Assembly: GCF_002902345.1 (NCBI RefSeq)
Contig: NZ_PPQB01000019.1
Coordinates: forward strand, 173,777-235,058
Source: Staphylococcus arlettae
Lineage (GTDB): Bacteria > Bacillota > Bacilli > Staphylococcales > Staphylococcaceae
Reading direction: 5' to 3'
Length of the DNA stretch: 61,282 nucleotides
A program made the translations under genes and the position numbers. The notes beneath the pieces are model-generated. The model was not told the DNA's origin and ran no database searches. It saw nothing but the letters and a program-made list of their open reading frames with translations. Each line of letters starts with the position of its first letter. Positions within the stretch are counted from its first letter, which is position 1. Positions 28,492 through 37,563 of the stretch are shown piece by piece.

Positions 28492-29568
28492 ATGAAGAAA
28501 TCAAAACGATTTACAATAGATGAACGTGTTCTGAAATGGACGAAGCGGCATAAAAAATATAATTTGATGTACACTTCAATTATTTTGATTATTGCTGTAG
28601 TGTTATTGATATTTGCTATGAAAGCACAAAAAATTACACCAGTAGAAGTAATGGCTAAACCTAATAATGAATTAAGGATGACTTATCTAGGAAATATCAA
28701 TATGAATGACCATATCAGAAAAAATAATCTAAATGACACATTTGGTGCAGTTAAAGATATCTTGAAAGGAAGTGATTATTCAACAACTAGTTTACATTTG
28801 TCCCAATTTTCAGATGATCAAAAAGTGAATATGCAAGAAAATATTGATAATATCATGTATTTGAAATCATTGAATATGAAAAGTGTTAATTTGATAAATG
28901 AAACATTAGATAACGTGCAAGCACGAGATTTACAAAGAGCAGTTGAAGCACAGACAGGATATAACTTCTTAACAGGGAATGGTTCTAATCCAATCAATAG
29001 TAAAACAGTACAACAAGATATTAAAGGTAAAAAGGTAGCTAATGTCTCCTTTACTGATATTGAGTCAGATTACAGTGATACATTAAAAAATACAACATCA
29101 ATTAGTTTAGAACCAAGCATATTTATACCGTTAATCAAGAAATTAAAAGAACAAAATGATTATGTTGTAGTTAATGTTGACTGGGGGATACCAGATGAAA
29201 GACATGTAACAACACGCCAACAAAAATATGCGCACGCGTTAGCAGATGCTGGTGCAGATGTTATTATCGGCCATAATACAGTAGTACAAGAAATTGAAAA
29301 ATATAAAGATACTGATATCTTCTACAGTTTAGGTAACGTAACATCTGAAAACTTCCTTTCAAAAAACCAACAAGGATTAGCAGTACAACAAAATTGGAAT
29401 GGTAAAACATCAGACTTTAAAGTAACCCCATTACGTTCGAAAGCTGGAAAAGTTTCTAAAGCAAATCCAAATAAGGTAGAAGAAAAGAAATTATTAAACA
29501 CACTTGAAAGTGACACTATTAATCTTAAAAAAGAGAAAGGAGGCTACCATTATGAACCTAAAAAATAA
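28492..29568 (+). CDS. capA: Poly-gamma-glutamate export protein
   Basis: Membrane-anchored CapA/PgsA protein of 358 aa. A basic N-terminus and one TM helix (about 25-43) precede an extracellular metallophosphatase-like domain. Landmarks: MTYLGNINM (family start of domain), VVNVDWGIPDE and ADVIIGHNTVVQEIEKYKDTDIFYSLGN with the conserved GHxxxxQ-like segment. It is thought to move the polymer across the membrane. AGGAG precedes ATG 28492. Its last 17 bases overlap the following small gene. Confidence 0.92.
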   Translation: MKKSKRFTIDERVLKWTKRHKKYNLMYTSIILIIAVVLLIFAMKAQKITPVEVMAKPNNELRMTYLGNINMNDHIRKNNLNDTFGAVKDILKGSDYSTTSLHLSQFSDDQKVNMQENIDNIMYLKSLNMKSVNLINETLDNVQARDLQRAVEAQTGYNFLTGNGSNPINSKTVQQDIKGKKVANVSFTDIESDYSDTLKNTTSISLEPSIFIPLIKKLKEQNDYVVVNVDWGIPDERHVTTRQQKYAHALADAGADVIIGHNTVVQEIEKYKDTDIFYSLGNVTSENFLSKNQQGLAVQQNWNGKTSDFKVTPLRSKAGKVSKANPNKVEEKKLLNTLESDTINLKKEKGGYHYEPKK

Positions 29569-29713
29569 TTGGTTAAGTATTACGGTAATTTCAATCATTT
29601 TAGTTATTTTCTTGATGATTGTGTTTGCAAATGCCAATGAAGGTTTAGATAAATATGAACAAAACGAACTAGAAGCTAAACACCATCAATATTTATCTAA
29701 AGGGGCAAGCTAA
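29552..29713 (+). CDS. CapE/PgsE-like small membrane protein
   Basis: A 53-aa single-pass protein: MNLKNNWLSITV, then a hydrophobic helix (about residues 8-28), then a charged tail with EGLDKYEQNELEAKHH. Start ATG 29552 follows a strong AAAGGAGG inside the end of capA, giving a 17-base overlap and likely coupling. Size, single TM helix and position match CapE of Bacillus anthracis and PgsE (YwtC) of B. subtilis, short peptides needed or helpful for polymer synthesis. Sequence similarity alone is too short to prove homology. The frame can be extended upstream to 29504, but only through capA. Confidence 0.75.
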   Translation: MNLKNNWLSITVISIILVIFLMIVFANANEGLDKYEQNELEAKHHQYLSKGAS

Positions 29714-29714
29714 T

Positions 29715-31319
29715 ATGAGTATATACAATAAGAAAACACTCATCGTCATATTGATTTTAACTATGCTTATATCGATACTCTTTTTTATGATTACCAAAAA
29801 AGATAATTATGATAAAGATGAATTATATGAAAATAAAATTGCAGATCATAACCAAACAAATGCGAATAAGAAGTATGGTGTAGCGTCAAACAATCCTATT
29901 GCTACCAAAGTGGGTAATAAAATTATTGAAGATGGAGGTAACGCAGTTGATGCATCAATAGGTGTTTCATATGCATTGGCGGTGACTGAGCCTCACTCTT
30001 CTGGTTTAGGTGGCGGTGGTGCCATGTTGTATTATGATGGACAAGAAAATGTACCACCTAAACAGTGGCAATATAAAGATATCTCTTCTTTTAAATATAA
30101 AAAAGGGGATAAAATTGGTACGCCAGGATTTGTAGATGGCATGCATACATTACATAAAGATGCTGGGAAAATGTCTGAAAAAGATATTTTAAATCATGTT
30201 ATTCCATTAGCCGAAGAAGGTTTTGAAGTAGATTCAGAATTAGAACGAAGTTTGAAACTTTATGGTTCTGATGTTGATAGAGATTCTCCTTTCTTTGATG
30301 ATGAAAAAACAAAACGCGAAGGTGATGTCATCAAACAACCGGAGTTAGCTAAAACGTTAAAAGGTATTCGCGACAATGGTCCAGAATATTTTTATGATGA
30401 AATTGGTGATAAAATATCCAGTCAATTAGATGATAAATTAACAGAAAAAGATTTTGAAAGTTATAAAACTGAAAAGAAAGAACCGGTGAGTACGACGTAC
30501 TTAAATCATAAAATATACTCTGCCTCTAACCCATTAGGTGGGACATTAATGTTACAAGGTTTAAAAGTGGATGAAGCAACTGGTAATGCTACAACACCCG
30601 AAAATCGTACCGATTATATTACAGGTATTTTAAAATCACGTGCTTTAATGTATCGCAATAGAGACATTGTGAATGGACAAGATCAAGATTATGATGAATA
30701 TTTATCACAAGATTACTTACTTGGTAAATTAAATGAGTTGAATATGAATACTAGTATGGGTAGTGACTTCAATACAAATAATATAGATAACACGAGTACA
30801 ACTCATTTTGTTGTAGTAGATAAGCAAGGTAAAATGACTAGTACAACAAACACACTATCTAGTTTCTTTGGCTCAGGTAAATATATGAAACAAGGTTTCT
30901 ATATGAATAATTCATTGTCTAACTTCTCTAACAACCCGAATAGTCCTAACTTCCATGGTAAGCATAAGATTCCACGGTCATACACAGCACCTTCTATCGT
31001 GGTGGGATCCGATTATTATATGGGTATAGGAACACCTGGTGGTAACAAAATACCTACAACGCTTAATGAAGTGTTGGTTGATTACTTAAGAGGTGATGGG
31101 ACTTTACAAGAATCTATCGATAAACCGAGATTTTATAATGATGGATCTACTGTATTTTATGAAAATGCTATGAGTGATGAAGATATTAATGTCTTCAAAA
31201 GTCTTGGATATAGTGTAGAAGAAAAGCGTAATGATCCAAACTTTGGCAGTGTACAAGGTGTCATTTACAATAAAAATGATAAGACTGTTGAAATAGGACA
31301 AGACGTAGGTAACAGATAA
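29715..31319 (+). CDS. capD: Gamma-glutamyltranspeptidase-type capsule anchoring/depolymerising enzyme
   Basis: Autoprocessing NTN hydrolase of 534 aa. A single N-terminal TM or signal anchor (about residues 8-26) puts the catalytic domain outside. The large subunit has TEPHSSGLGGGGAM. Self-cleavage is expected before Thr362 in NTSTTHFVVVD, making it the nucleophile. GIGTPGGNKIPTTLNEVL is the conserved small-subunit loop. In B. anthracis CapD releases or transfers polyglutamate onto peptidoglycan. AAGGGG precedes ATG 29715, two bases after the small gene. Last gene before the terminator. Confidence 0.92.
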   Translation: MSIYNKKTLIVILILTMLISILFFMITKKDNYDKDELYENKIADHNQTNANKKYGVASNNPIATKVGNKIIEDGGNAVDASIGVSYALAVTEPHSSGLGGGGAMLYYDGQENVPPKQWQYKDISSFKYKKGDKIGTPGFVDGMHTLHKDAGKMSEKDILNHVIPLAEEGFEVDSELERSLKLYGSDVDRDSPFFDDEKTKREGDVIKQPELAKTLKGIRDNGPEYFYDEIGDKISSQLDDKLTEKDFESYKTEKKEPVSTTYLNHKIYSASNPLGGTLMLQGLKVDEATGNATTPENRTDYITGILKSRALMYRNRDIVNGQDQDYDEYLSQDYLLGKLNELNMNTSMGSDFNTNNIDNTSTTHFVVVDKQGKMTSTTNTLSSFFGSGKYMKQGFYMNNSLSNFSNNPNSPNFHGKHKIPRSYTAPSIVVGSDYYMGIGTPGGNKIPTTLNEVLVDYLRGDGTLQESIDKPRFYNDGSTVFYENAMSDEDINVFKSLGYSVEEKRNDPNFGSVQGVIYNKNDKTVEIGQDVGNR

Positions 31320-31332
31320 TATAGACTTTAAT

Positions 31333-31379
31333 GACTTCTGTCGTACAAACCGAATGGTTAGTGCGATAGAAGTTTTTTA
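31333..31379 (+). terminator. Terminator of the cap operon
   Basis: Imperfect stem ACTTCTGTCG / CGATAGAAGT around a loop of about 17 bases, followed by TTTTTT. Confidence 0.8.
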
Positions 31380-31749
31380 TTTGAACAACTTTTATTTTAA
31401 TAAATATCGGGAATAGTATAACGTATATTTAGTTAATCGAGATGTTGACATATAAGGTGAGTCAATTATTCAATTACAAGTGAAACCAGTATCTATGCTT
31501 TAATAATAGTAAATAGTTACCATTTAAATAGGTTTAAATTAAATGGATATAACTAGCAAAGAAAAATGATAATTGGTATGATGATGATAATCACAAGCCT
31601 AACACAACTTAAATTTCTTTGAGTCACTTGAACAAAATAACTGTCTAGGTAGGACATGGAAGGTATATATGGAGTTAAAATACAAGTAGCTTTCGGTATA
31701 CATGTTTGATAGTTTACTTAAATGAATTATTACAGAGGAGGAAATACAT
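31380..31749. other. Intergenic region between cap and tar operons
   Basis: About 370 AT-rich bases with no ORF of note. It contains a TTGACA (31443-31448) without a good -10 at 17 bases, so the tarI promoter remains unassigned. The tarI ribosome binding site GAGGAGG lies at its end. Confidence 0.4.
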
Positions 31750-32466
31750 ATGATATATGCGGGTATATTAGCAGGTGGCGTCGGATCCAGAATGGGGAAT
31801 GTTCCGTTACCAAAACAATTTTTAGATTTAGATGGGAAGCCAATCATTGTGCATACAGTAGAAAAATTTTTATTAACGAGTGAGTTCGATAAAATATACA
31901 TTGCTACGCCTCAAAAATGGATTTCACATACACGAGATACATTACGTAAATTTCATATTACAGATGAGCGTGTAGAAGTGGTACAAGGTGGTTCTGATCG
32001 AAATGAAACCATTATGAGTATAATTAATGTTATAGAACAAGACCATAAAATTACAGACGAAGATGTAATTGTTACTCATGATGCAGTGCGTCCATTTTTA
32101 ACAAGACGTATTATTAAAGAAAATATTGATAATGTTATTAAATATGGCGCAGTAGATACAGTTATAACAGCAACAGATACTATCATCACATCTGAAGGTG
32201 GACAGGTAATTGATGAAATCCCTGTTCGAGATAAGATGTATCAAGGGCAAACGCCACAATCTTTCAATATAAATTTATTACGTGATAGTTATAATGAGCT
32301 AAGTGCAGATGAGAAAAAAATTCTCACAGACGCTTGCAAAATATTAGTTGTGTCTAACAAAAAAGTAAACCTAGTATTAGGAGAATTATACAACATTAAA
32401 ATAACAACACCTTATGATCTTAAAGTAGCAAACTCTATCATTAAGGGTGGGATGATATATGATTAA
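31750..32466 (+). CDS. tarI: Ribitol-5-phosphate cytidylyltransferase
   Basis: An IspD-like nucleotidyltransferase of 238 aa making CDP-ribitol from CTP and ribitol 5-phosphate for wall teichoic acid. The CTP-binding N-terminus is [10 protein letters not shown] with [19 protein letters not shown] is the conserved metal/substrate segment. Context (tarJ, tarL, tarS) favours TarI over IspD; in addition this organism uses the mevalonate route and needs no IspD. GAGGAGG precedes ATG 31750. Overlaps tarJ by eight bases. Confidence 0.94.
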   Translation: MIYAGILAGGVGSRMGNVPLPKQFLDLDGKPIIVHTVEKFLLTSEFDKIYIATPQKWISHTRDTLRKFHITDERVEVVQGGSDRNETIMSIINVIEQDHKITDEDVIVTHDAVRPFLTRRIIKENIDNVIKYGAVDTVITATDTIITSEGGQVIDEIPVRDKMYQGQTPQSFNINLLRDSYNELSADEKKILTDACKILVVSNKKVNLVLGELYNIKITTPYDLKVANSIIKGGMIYD

Positions 32467-33484
32467 TCAAGTGTATCAATTAGTGGCACCACGACAAATT
32501 GAAGTTACTTATAATAATGAGGATATAACACGTGACAAAGTTATTGTACGTCCGTTATATTTATCAATTTGTGCAGCAGATCAACGCTATTATACAGGTA
32601 GTAGAAATCAAACTGTGCTAGAAAAAAAACTACCTATGTCTTTAATTCATGAAGGTGTAGGCGAAGTTGTTTATGATAGTAAAGGCGAGTATAAAATTGG
32701 GACTAAAGTTATAATGGTGCCAAATATGCCTGTCGAAGAAGATGAAGTCATTGCGGAAAACTATTTGCCAAGTAGTAAGTTTAGATCGAGTGGTTATGAT
32801 GGTTTTATGCAGGATTATGTCTTTTTAGACCACGATCGTGTTGTTGCAGTGGAAGATGATATTGATTTAAGTACGATTGCTTACTCTGAACTCGTTTCAG
32901 TAAGTTGGCATGCGATTCAACGTTTTGAACGAAAATCAATAAAAAATAAAAATAGCTTTGGTATATGGGGTGATGGTAATTTAGGCTATATAACTGCCAT
33001 CTTATTACATAAATTATACCCAGAAGCGAAAATCTATGTATTTGGTAAAACTGATTTTAAGCTGAGCCATTTTTCATTTGTGGAGCAAGTATATCATATT
33101 CATAATGTGCCAGAAGATGTAACTTTTGATCATGGCTTCGAGTGTGTAGGTGGTAAAGGAAGTCAATCTGCCATTGATCAAATAATTGATTTAATTTCAC
33201 CTGAAGGCAGTATTGCGCTTTTGGGTGTCAGTGAATATCCAGTTGAAATTAATACCCGACTTGTACTCGAAAAGGGTATTACAATGATTGGAAGTAGTAG
33301 AAGCGGTGCACAAGATTTTCAAGATGTCGCGAACTTTTATAAAGCACATCCAGATGTAGTAGATAAATTATCGCTGCTTAAAGGAAATGAATTTGAAGTT
33401 AAAACGATAAATGATGCAGTTAATGCTTTTGAACAGGATTTATCAACATCATGGGGGAAAACTGTTATAAAATGGACGATGTAA
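32459..33484 (+). CDS. tarJ: Ribulose-5-phosphate reductase
   Basis: Zinc alcohol-dehydrogenase-family enzyme of 341 aa that reduces ribulose 5-phosphate to ribitol 5-phosphate with NADPH, feeding TarI. The N-terminal zinc site region is [11 protein letters not shown], followed by LIHEGVGEV. The nucleotide-binding fold begins near [17 protein letters not shown]. TarI and TarJ act as a complex in S. aureus; the overlapping genes fit that. The start ATG 32459 lies within the tarI end. Confidence 0.94.
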   Translation: MINQVYQLVAPRQIEVTYNNEDITRDKVIVRPLYLSICAADQRYYTGSRNQTVLEKKLPMSLIHEGVGEVVYDSKGEYKIGTKVIMVPNMPVEEDEVIAENYLPSSKFRSSGYDGFMQDYVFLDHDRVVAVEDDIDLSTIAYSELVSVSWHAIQRFERKSIKNKNSFGIWGDGNLGYITAILLHKLYPEAKIYVFGKTDFKLSHFSFVEQVYHIHNVPEDVTFDHGFECVGGKGSQSAIDQIIDLISPEGSIALLGVSEYPVEINTRLVLEKGITMIGSSRSGAQDFQDVANFYKAHPDVVDKLSLLKGNEFEVKTINDAVNAFEQDLSTSWGKTVIKWTM

Positions 33485-33545
33485 TATTGAAATATTGCAA
33501 AGTAACGCACACGACCATGCAATTGCATAAGAAAGGATTTTAAAA

Positions 33546-35240
33546 TTGAGTAAATCGAAGATAATCATTGACGATATATATTGGGAGCGTATTCAGCTTT
33601 TTATTGAAGGACATGTAGAAAATGCTACACAAGAGCTAAATAAACGTAATTTTATCCTAAGAAATTTAACAGAAACCAAAGTGTTGCCTGCAAATAATGT
33701 AGAGATTAGCGGAAAAACATTTAAAGCACGTTTTAATGTTGCTATATTGAATGATGGCAACTATTTACCATCTGGGCAATATTTGCTTGTGTACCGTGGA
33801 GAATATGATTATATAGCTAACATTAATCATAAGCTTCTAGATCCTACTCAGTATGAATTAGATGAAACAGACATCGAAAAATATGAAGAGTTAGAAACGA
33901 AAAATGGCAAAAATAACTTTTTACTAGAATATTTCAAACATGTGTTTAAAAGAGGTGGTAATTCTAAAAAAACAACCTATACGGTAACACCTATGATTTC
34001 TAGTGAAGTAAATGAATTTGTTATTGATATTTCATTTAAGGCGCCTCAACCAAAAGAGAGTTTAATACAACAAAAAATAAAAGAGTATCGTTTGAAGTAC
34101 AACAAAATATCATTTAATATACGTAATTTTATATTTAAAACCATATTTGGAGTTTCTAAATTTTTCCATTTGAGAAAAGGAAACACTGTACTTTTCACTT
34201 CAGATTCACGTGCTGAAATGTCTGGTAATTTTGAATATGTATACAATGAAATGTTACGACAAAATTTAGATAAAACGTATAATATACATGCGTTGTTTAA
34301 ATCTAATATTTCTGCACGTCGTGATTTTATTGATAAATTTAAGTTCCCATATTTGTTAGGTAAAGCTGACTACATATTTGTTGATGATTTCCATCCGTTA
34401 TTATATACAGTGAAATTTAGAAAGAGCCAAGAAATTATTCAAGTATGGCATGCAGTCGGTGCATTTAAAACAGTTGGCTATAGTCGTACTGGTAAAAAAG
34501 GTGGTCCATTCTTTAATTCTGTGAATCACCGTAACTACACTAAAGCATTTGTTTCTTCTGAAACAGATATTCCATTTTATGGCGAAGCTTTTGGTATTAA
34601 AGAACAAAATATTATACCTACAGGTGTTCCTAGAACAGATATTTTATTTGATAAAACATACGAACAACAAATTGTAGCTGAAATGGAAGAAACATTACCA
34701 ATAATAAAAGGCAAAAAGGTAATTTTATTTGCGCCAACGTTTAGAGGGAATGGACATCATACTGCGCATTATCCATTCTTTAAAATCGACTTTGCACGAT
34801 TTGCACGTTATTGTAAAGAGAATAATGCAGTTGTATTATTCAAAATGCATCCATTTGTTAAAAATAAGTTAACAATTCCTAGAGAGTATCAAGAGTATTT
34901 TATAGATGTTTCAGACTTCCGAGAAGTAAATGATATACTATTTGTTACAGACATACTGATAAGTGACTATTCTTCATTAGTTTATGAGTTTGCAGTGTTC
35001 AAACGACCAATGCTATTTTATGCATTTGATCTTGAAGACTATATAACTTCTAGAGACTTTTATGAACCGTATGAAACTTTTGTTCCAGGAAAAATTGTGG
35101 AATCATTTGACGATTTAATCGTCGCGCTTGATAACGAAGATTTTGAACAAGAAAAAGTACCAAAATTCTTAGATAAACACTTTAAATATCAAGATGGCCG
35201 TTCTAGTGAACGCTTAGTTCGTAACTTATTTGGCAGTTAG
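33546..35240 (+). CDS. tarL: Teichoic acid ribitol-phosphate polymerase
   Basis: CDP-glycerol/ribitol glycerophosphotransferase family (TagF/TarL) of 564 aa. It extends wall teichoic acid with ribitol phosphate at the inner membrane face. An N-terminal beta-rich domain (residues 1-180) precedes the GT-B-like catalytic domain with VWHAVGAFKTVGYSRTGKKG, GVPRTDILFD, FAPTFRGNGHH, KMHPF and the conserved LISDYSSLVYEFAVFKRP. The start is TTG 33546 after AAGAAAGGA. Length is close to S. aureus TarL (about 560 aa). Strict TarL versus TarK or TarF assignment depends on context. Confidence 0.92.
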   Translation: MSKSKIIIDDIYWERIQLFIEGHVENATQELNKRNFILRNLTETKVLPANNVEISGKTFKARFNVAILNDGNYLPSGQYLLVYRGEYDYIANINHKLLDPTQYELDETDIEKYEELETKNGKNNFLLEYFKHVFKRGGNSKKTTYTVTPMISSEVNEFVIDISFKAPQPKESLIQQKIKEYRLKYNKISFNIRNFIFKTIFGVSKFFHLRKGNTVLFTSDSRAEMSGNFEYVYNEMLRQNLDKTYNIHALFKSNISARRDFIDKFKFPYLLGKADYIFVDDFHPLLYTVKFRKSQEIIQVWHAVGAFKTVGYSRTGKKGGPFFNSVNHRNYTKAFVSSETDIPFYGEAFGIKEQNIIPTGVPRTDILFDKTYEQQIVAEMEETLPIIKGKKVILFAPTFRGNGHHTAHYPFFKIDFARFARYCKENNAVVLFKMHPFVKNKLTIPREYQEYFIDVSDFREVNDILFVTDILISDYSSLVYEFAVFKRPMLFYAFDLEDYITSRDFYEPYETFVPGKIVESFDDLIVALDNEDFEQEKVPKFLDKHFKYQDGRSSERLVRNLFGS

Positions 35241-35351
35241 TAGACGGTGTTTTTATAATATAAACTGAGGATAACAATAGTATACACCAGTAAGCGATGT
35301 ATTATATTATTGTGTATCTTCAGTTTTTTAAATTAGGGGTGACTTTGTAAC

Positions 35352-37082
35352 ATGAAATTTTCAATAATAGTACCGACATATAATTCAGAAGCATACATTA
35401 AAGAATTAATGAATAGTTTGGTTAAACAAACATTAAATAAACAAGATTTTGAAGTTATTGTAGTAGATGATTGTTCGACAGATAATACACTTAAACTCGT
35501 CGAGTCTTACAAAAAGAAATTGAATTTAATAGTCGATCAACTAGATCAAAACTCTGGTGGACCAGGAAAACCGAGAAATACAGCGTTTGATTTAGCTCAA
35601 GGGGAATACGTCTTCTTTGTAGATTCAGATGATTATATCCACAAAGATACATTATTGGATGTGTCAAAATTTGTAAATCAAAATAATGCGGACGTTGTCT
35701 TAGTTCGTATGGAAGGCGTTAATGGTAGAGGTGTACCGAAGTCGATGTTCCAAGAAACACGAGACGAAGTTACTTTGCTTGATTCACGTATTATTTATAC
35801 TTTAAGCCCAACTAAATTCTATCGTACGTCTTTATTGCGTAATAATAACATTTATTTCCCAGAAGAATTAAAGAGTGCTGAAGACCAGTTATTTACAATG
35901 AAAGCGTATATCAACGCTCAGAAAATAGCAGTTTTAGCGGACAAATCATATTATTATGCAACGAAAAGAGAAGGTGAACATATGAGTTCAGCATATGTTG
36001 CACCTAATGAATTTTACCAAGTGATGTCACTAATTGTTGATGAAATATTACAGCGTAATTTAGAGCACACGAATGAAATTTTAGCTAAATTTATAGATCG
36101 ACATTTTTCATTTTCACGTACAAAAAACTTTTCGCTCAATATTAAAGCTGAACAGCAACAACAATGGATTGAAGCTTTAGGTGACTTTATTTTAAGAGTG
36201 CCGAAAGAAGTAGATGCGTTGGTAAATGCTGCAACCCGTCCATTATTGTATTATGCACGACAAAAAGATTTTGACCATTATCAAATAGTGGAAGAAAGTT
36301 ATCGCAATGGTCACTATTATAACTTCAAAGCAAACCAAAATTTATTGCAAATACAGTTTGCACAACATGAACCGTTTTTTGATTTTGAAAATGTTACTAA
36401 ACCGGACATAAAAATGACGCAATTCAACTTTGACGATCAACAATTTTCATTAGAATTAACATTTTTAAAATCAATGATTAATCCAAACCAAATTGCCAAT
36501 CAGTTACAACTTAAATTGGTATCACGTAATAAAAAGGAAATTGTGTATGTTCCATTAACAGTGAACAATCAAACTAACTTCAAGTTTACAACGCAATTAA
36601 ATGATGTCGTACCTTATTTATTAAAAGAAAAGGTTTGGGATGCATTTTTAGAAATGCGTATAGATAATATGACTATTGATAAACGTATAGGGAACAAACG
36701 TAATAAATATCCTTATGCAAAAGAAACAAGTACTATCGTGCAACAAAATGGCAAATATTATCGATTTACGCCATATTTTACGAAAGACTTTGATAATTTA
36801 TCGTTCTATTTAACAGAAAATGAATTAACAAACATGTTAAAAGTAACAACAAAAGGCAAATTAACTGTGACAATCGAACCAATTGAATTCAATTATATAT
36901 TGAGCACTGGTATGGCTTCATTGTTATATCAAGATAGCTTTGTTACTGGTTATTTATCACAGAAACCAACAAAAAATAGTTGGACGTATGAATTAGCAAC
37001 TACTGACAAGTTAAAAGCTAGTGTATTGAAAAAAGATTTTGTTATTGCTACACCATCTCTTAAGTTAGAGTTTGATAATTAA
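35352..37082 (+). CDS. tarS: Wall teichoic acid beta-N-acetylglucosaminyltransferase
   Basis: Attaches beta-linked GlcNAc to ribitol units of wall teichoic acid, a modification tied to beta-lactam resistance and phage binding in S. aureus. 576 aa. N-terminal GT-A family 2 domain: FSIIVPTYNSEAYI, VVDDCSTDNT, FFVDSDDY (DxD region) and LKSAEDQLFTMKAY. C-terminal beta-rich tandem domains (about 350-576) mediate trimerisation in TarS. NSGGPGKPRN is diagnostic of the TarS/TarP group. It has a 111-bp gap from tarL with a small dyad, so it may be partly independent. Confidence 0.93.
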   Translation: MKFSIIVPTYNSEAYIKELMNSLVKQTLNKQDFEVIVVDDCSTDNTLKLVESYKKKLNLIVDQLDQNSGGPGKPRNTAFDLAQGEYVFFVDSDDYIHKDTLLDVSKFVNQNNADVVLVRMEGVNGRGVPKSMFQETRDEVTLLDSRIIYTLSPTKFYRTSLLRNNNIYFPEELKSAEDQLFTMKAYINAQKIAVLADKSYYYATKREGEHMSSAYVAPNEFYQVMSLIVDEILQRNLEHTNEILAKFIDRHFSFSRTKNFSLNIKAEQQQQWIEALGDFILRVPKEVDALVNAATRPLLYYARQKDFDHYQIVEESYRNGHYYNFKANQNLLQIQFAQHEPFFDFENVTKPDIKMTQFNFDDQQFSLELTFLKSMINPNQIANQLQLKLVSRNKKEIVYVPLTVNNQTNFKFTTQLNDVVPYLLKEKVWDAFLEMRIDNMTIDKRIGNKRNKYPYAKETSTIVQQNGKYYRFTPYFTKDFDNLSFYLTENELTNMLKVTTKGKLTVTIEPIEFNYILSTGMASLLYQDSFVTGYLSQKPTKNSWTYELATTDKLKASVLKKDFVIATPSLKLEFDN

Positions 37083-37109
37083 TATAAAAATTTATGACAT
37101 AAATATCAG

Positions 37110-37157
37110 AAAAATAGCACTCAGATGATTTAATTCAAGTCACCTGAGTGCTATTTT
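37110..37157 (+). terminator. Terminator of tarS
   Basis: Stem AAAATAGCACTCAG / TGAGTGCTATTTT with inner TGA/TCA pairing, ending in TTTT. Confidence 0.88.
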
Positions 37158-37168
37158 GTGTTTAGGAG

Positions 37169-37257
37169 TTGTGGGCAGTTTTTGTGCACGCTTTCCGCGG
37201 GCACTGCCTCAGCCTGTAGTCTTCGGCAAGTGCTATTCCCGCAAGAGTCGTCCCAAA
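37169..37257. repeat. Degenerate duplicated element, unit A (GC-richer)
   Basis: An 89-base unit beginning TTGTGGGCAGTTTTTGTGCA and ending TCCCAAA. It is much more GC-rich than the flanks (CTTTCCGCGGGCACTGCC). Unit B at 37349-37437 has the same length and aligns without gaps at roughly 70 percent by eye. There is no ORF. It resembles the GC-rich intergenic repeats ('CTTTCCGCGGGC...') seen in many Bacillaceae, from memory only. Confidence 0.7.
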
Positions 37258-37563
37258 GCCCTGCCAATCTATAGAAAGCGTTTAGGATAACTAATAATTA
37301 AGATTTTACTGACAATAAAATAAGAGGTTACAGAAGAAGTTTCCGATCTTGTGGGTAGTTTTTGTACATGCTTTACTCGTACACTGTCTTAGTGTGAAGT
37401 CTTCAGTTTCTCCTGTTCCCTCAAGAATCTCGCTAAAATACGTCGGATTCATATGTGATTTTATAATAAAATACTTTTATAAAATTAGGATGTGTATCAA
37501 AATCCGACGGATACAAGAACAATGATTCTTTTTACTTGTCCATGAACTTGATGTTCCAGGCTT
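37258..37563. repeat. Degenerate duplicated element, unit B, and flanking dyads
   Basis: Unit B lies at 37349-37437 and starts TTGTGGGTAGTTTTTGTACA, exactly 180 bases after unit A. It has drifted to higher AT, mostly through C-to-T and G-to-A changes relative to A. It is followed by CGTCGGATT ... AATCCGACG arms (about 37434-37510) enclosing ATTTTATA / TATAAAAT, a large potential stem-loop at the 3' end of the AraC-like gene. No gene is visible. Confidence 0.6.

Noticed and set aside
31750..32466. IspD of the MEP pathway
   Set aside because: The window carries mvaS and mvaA, and the gene overlaps tarJ in a teichoic acid cluster; TarI is the better reading.
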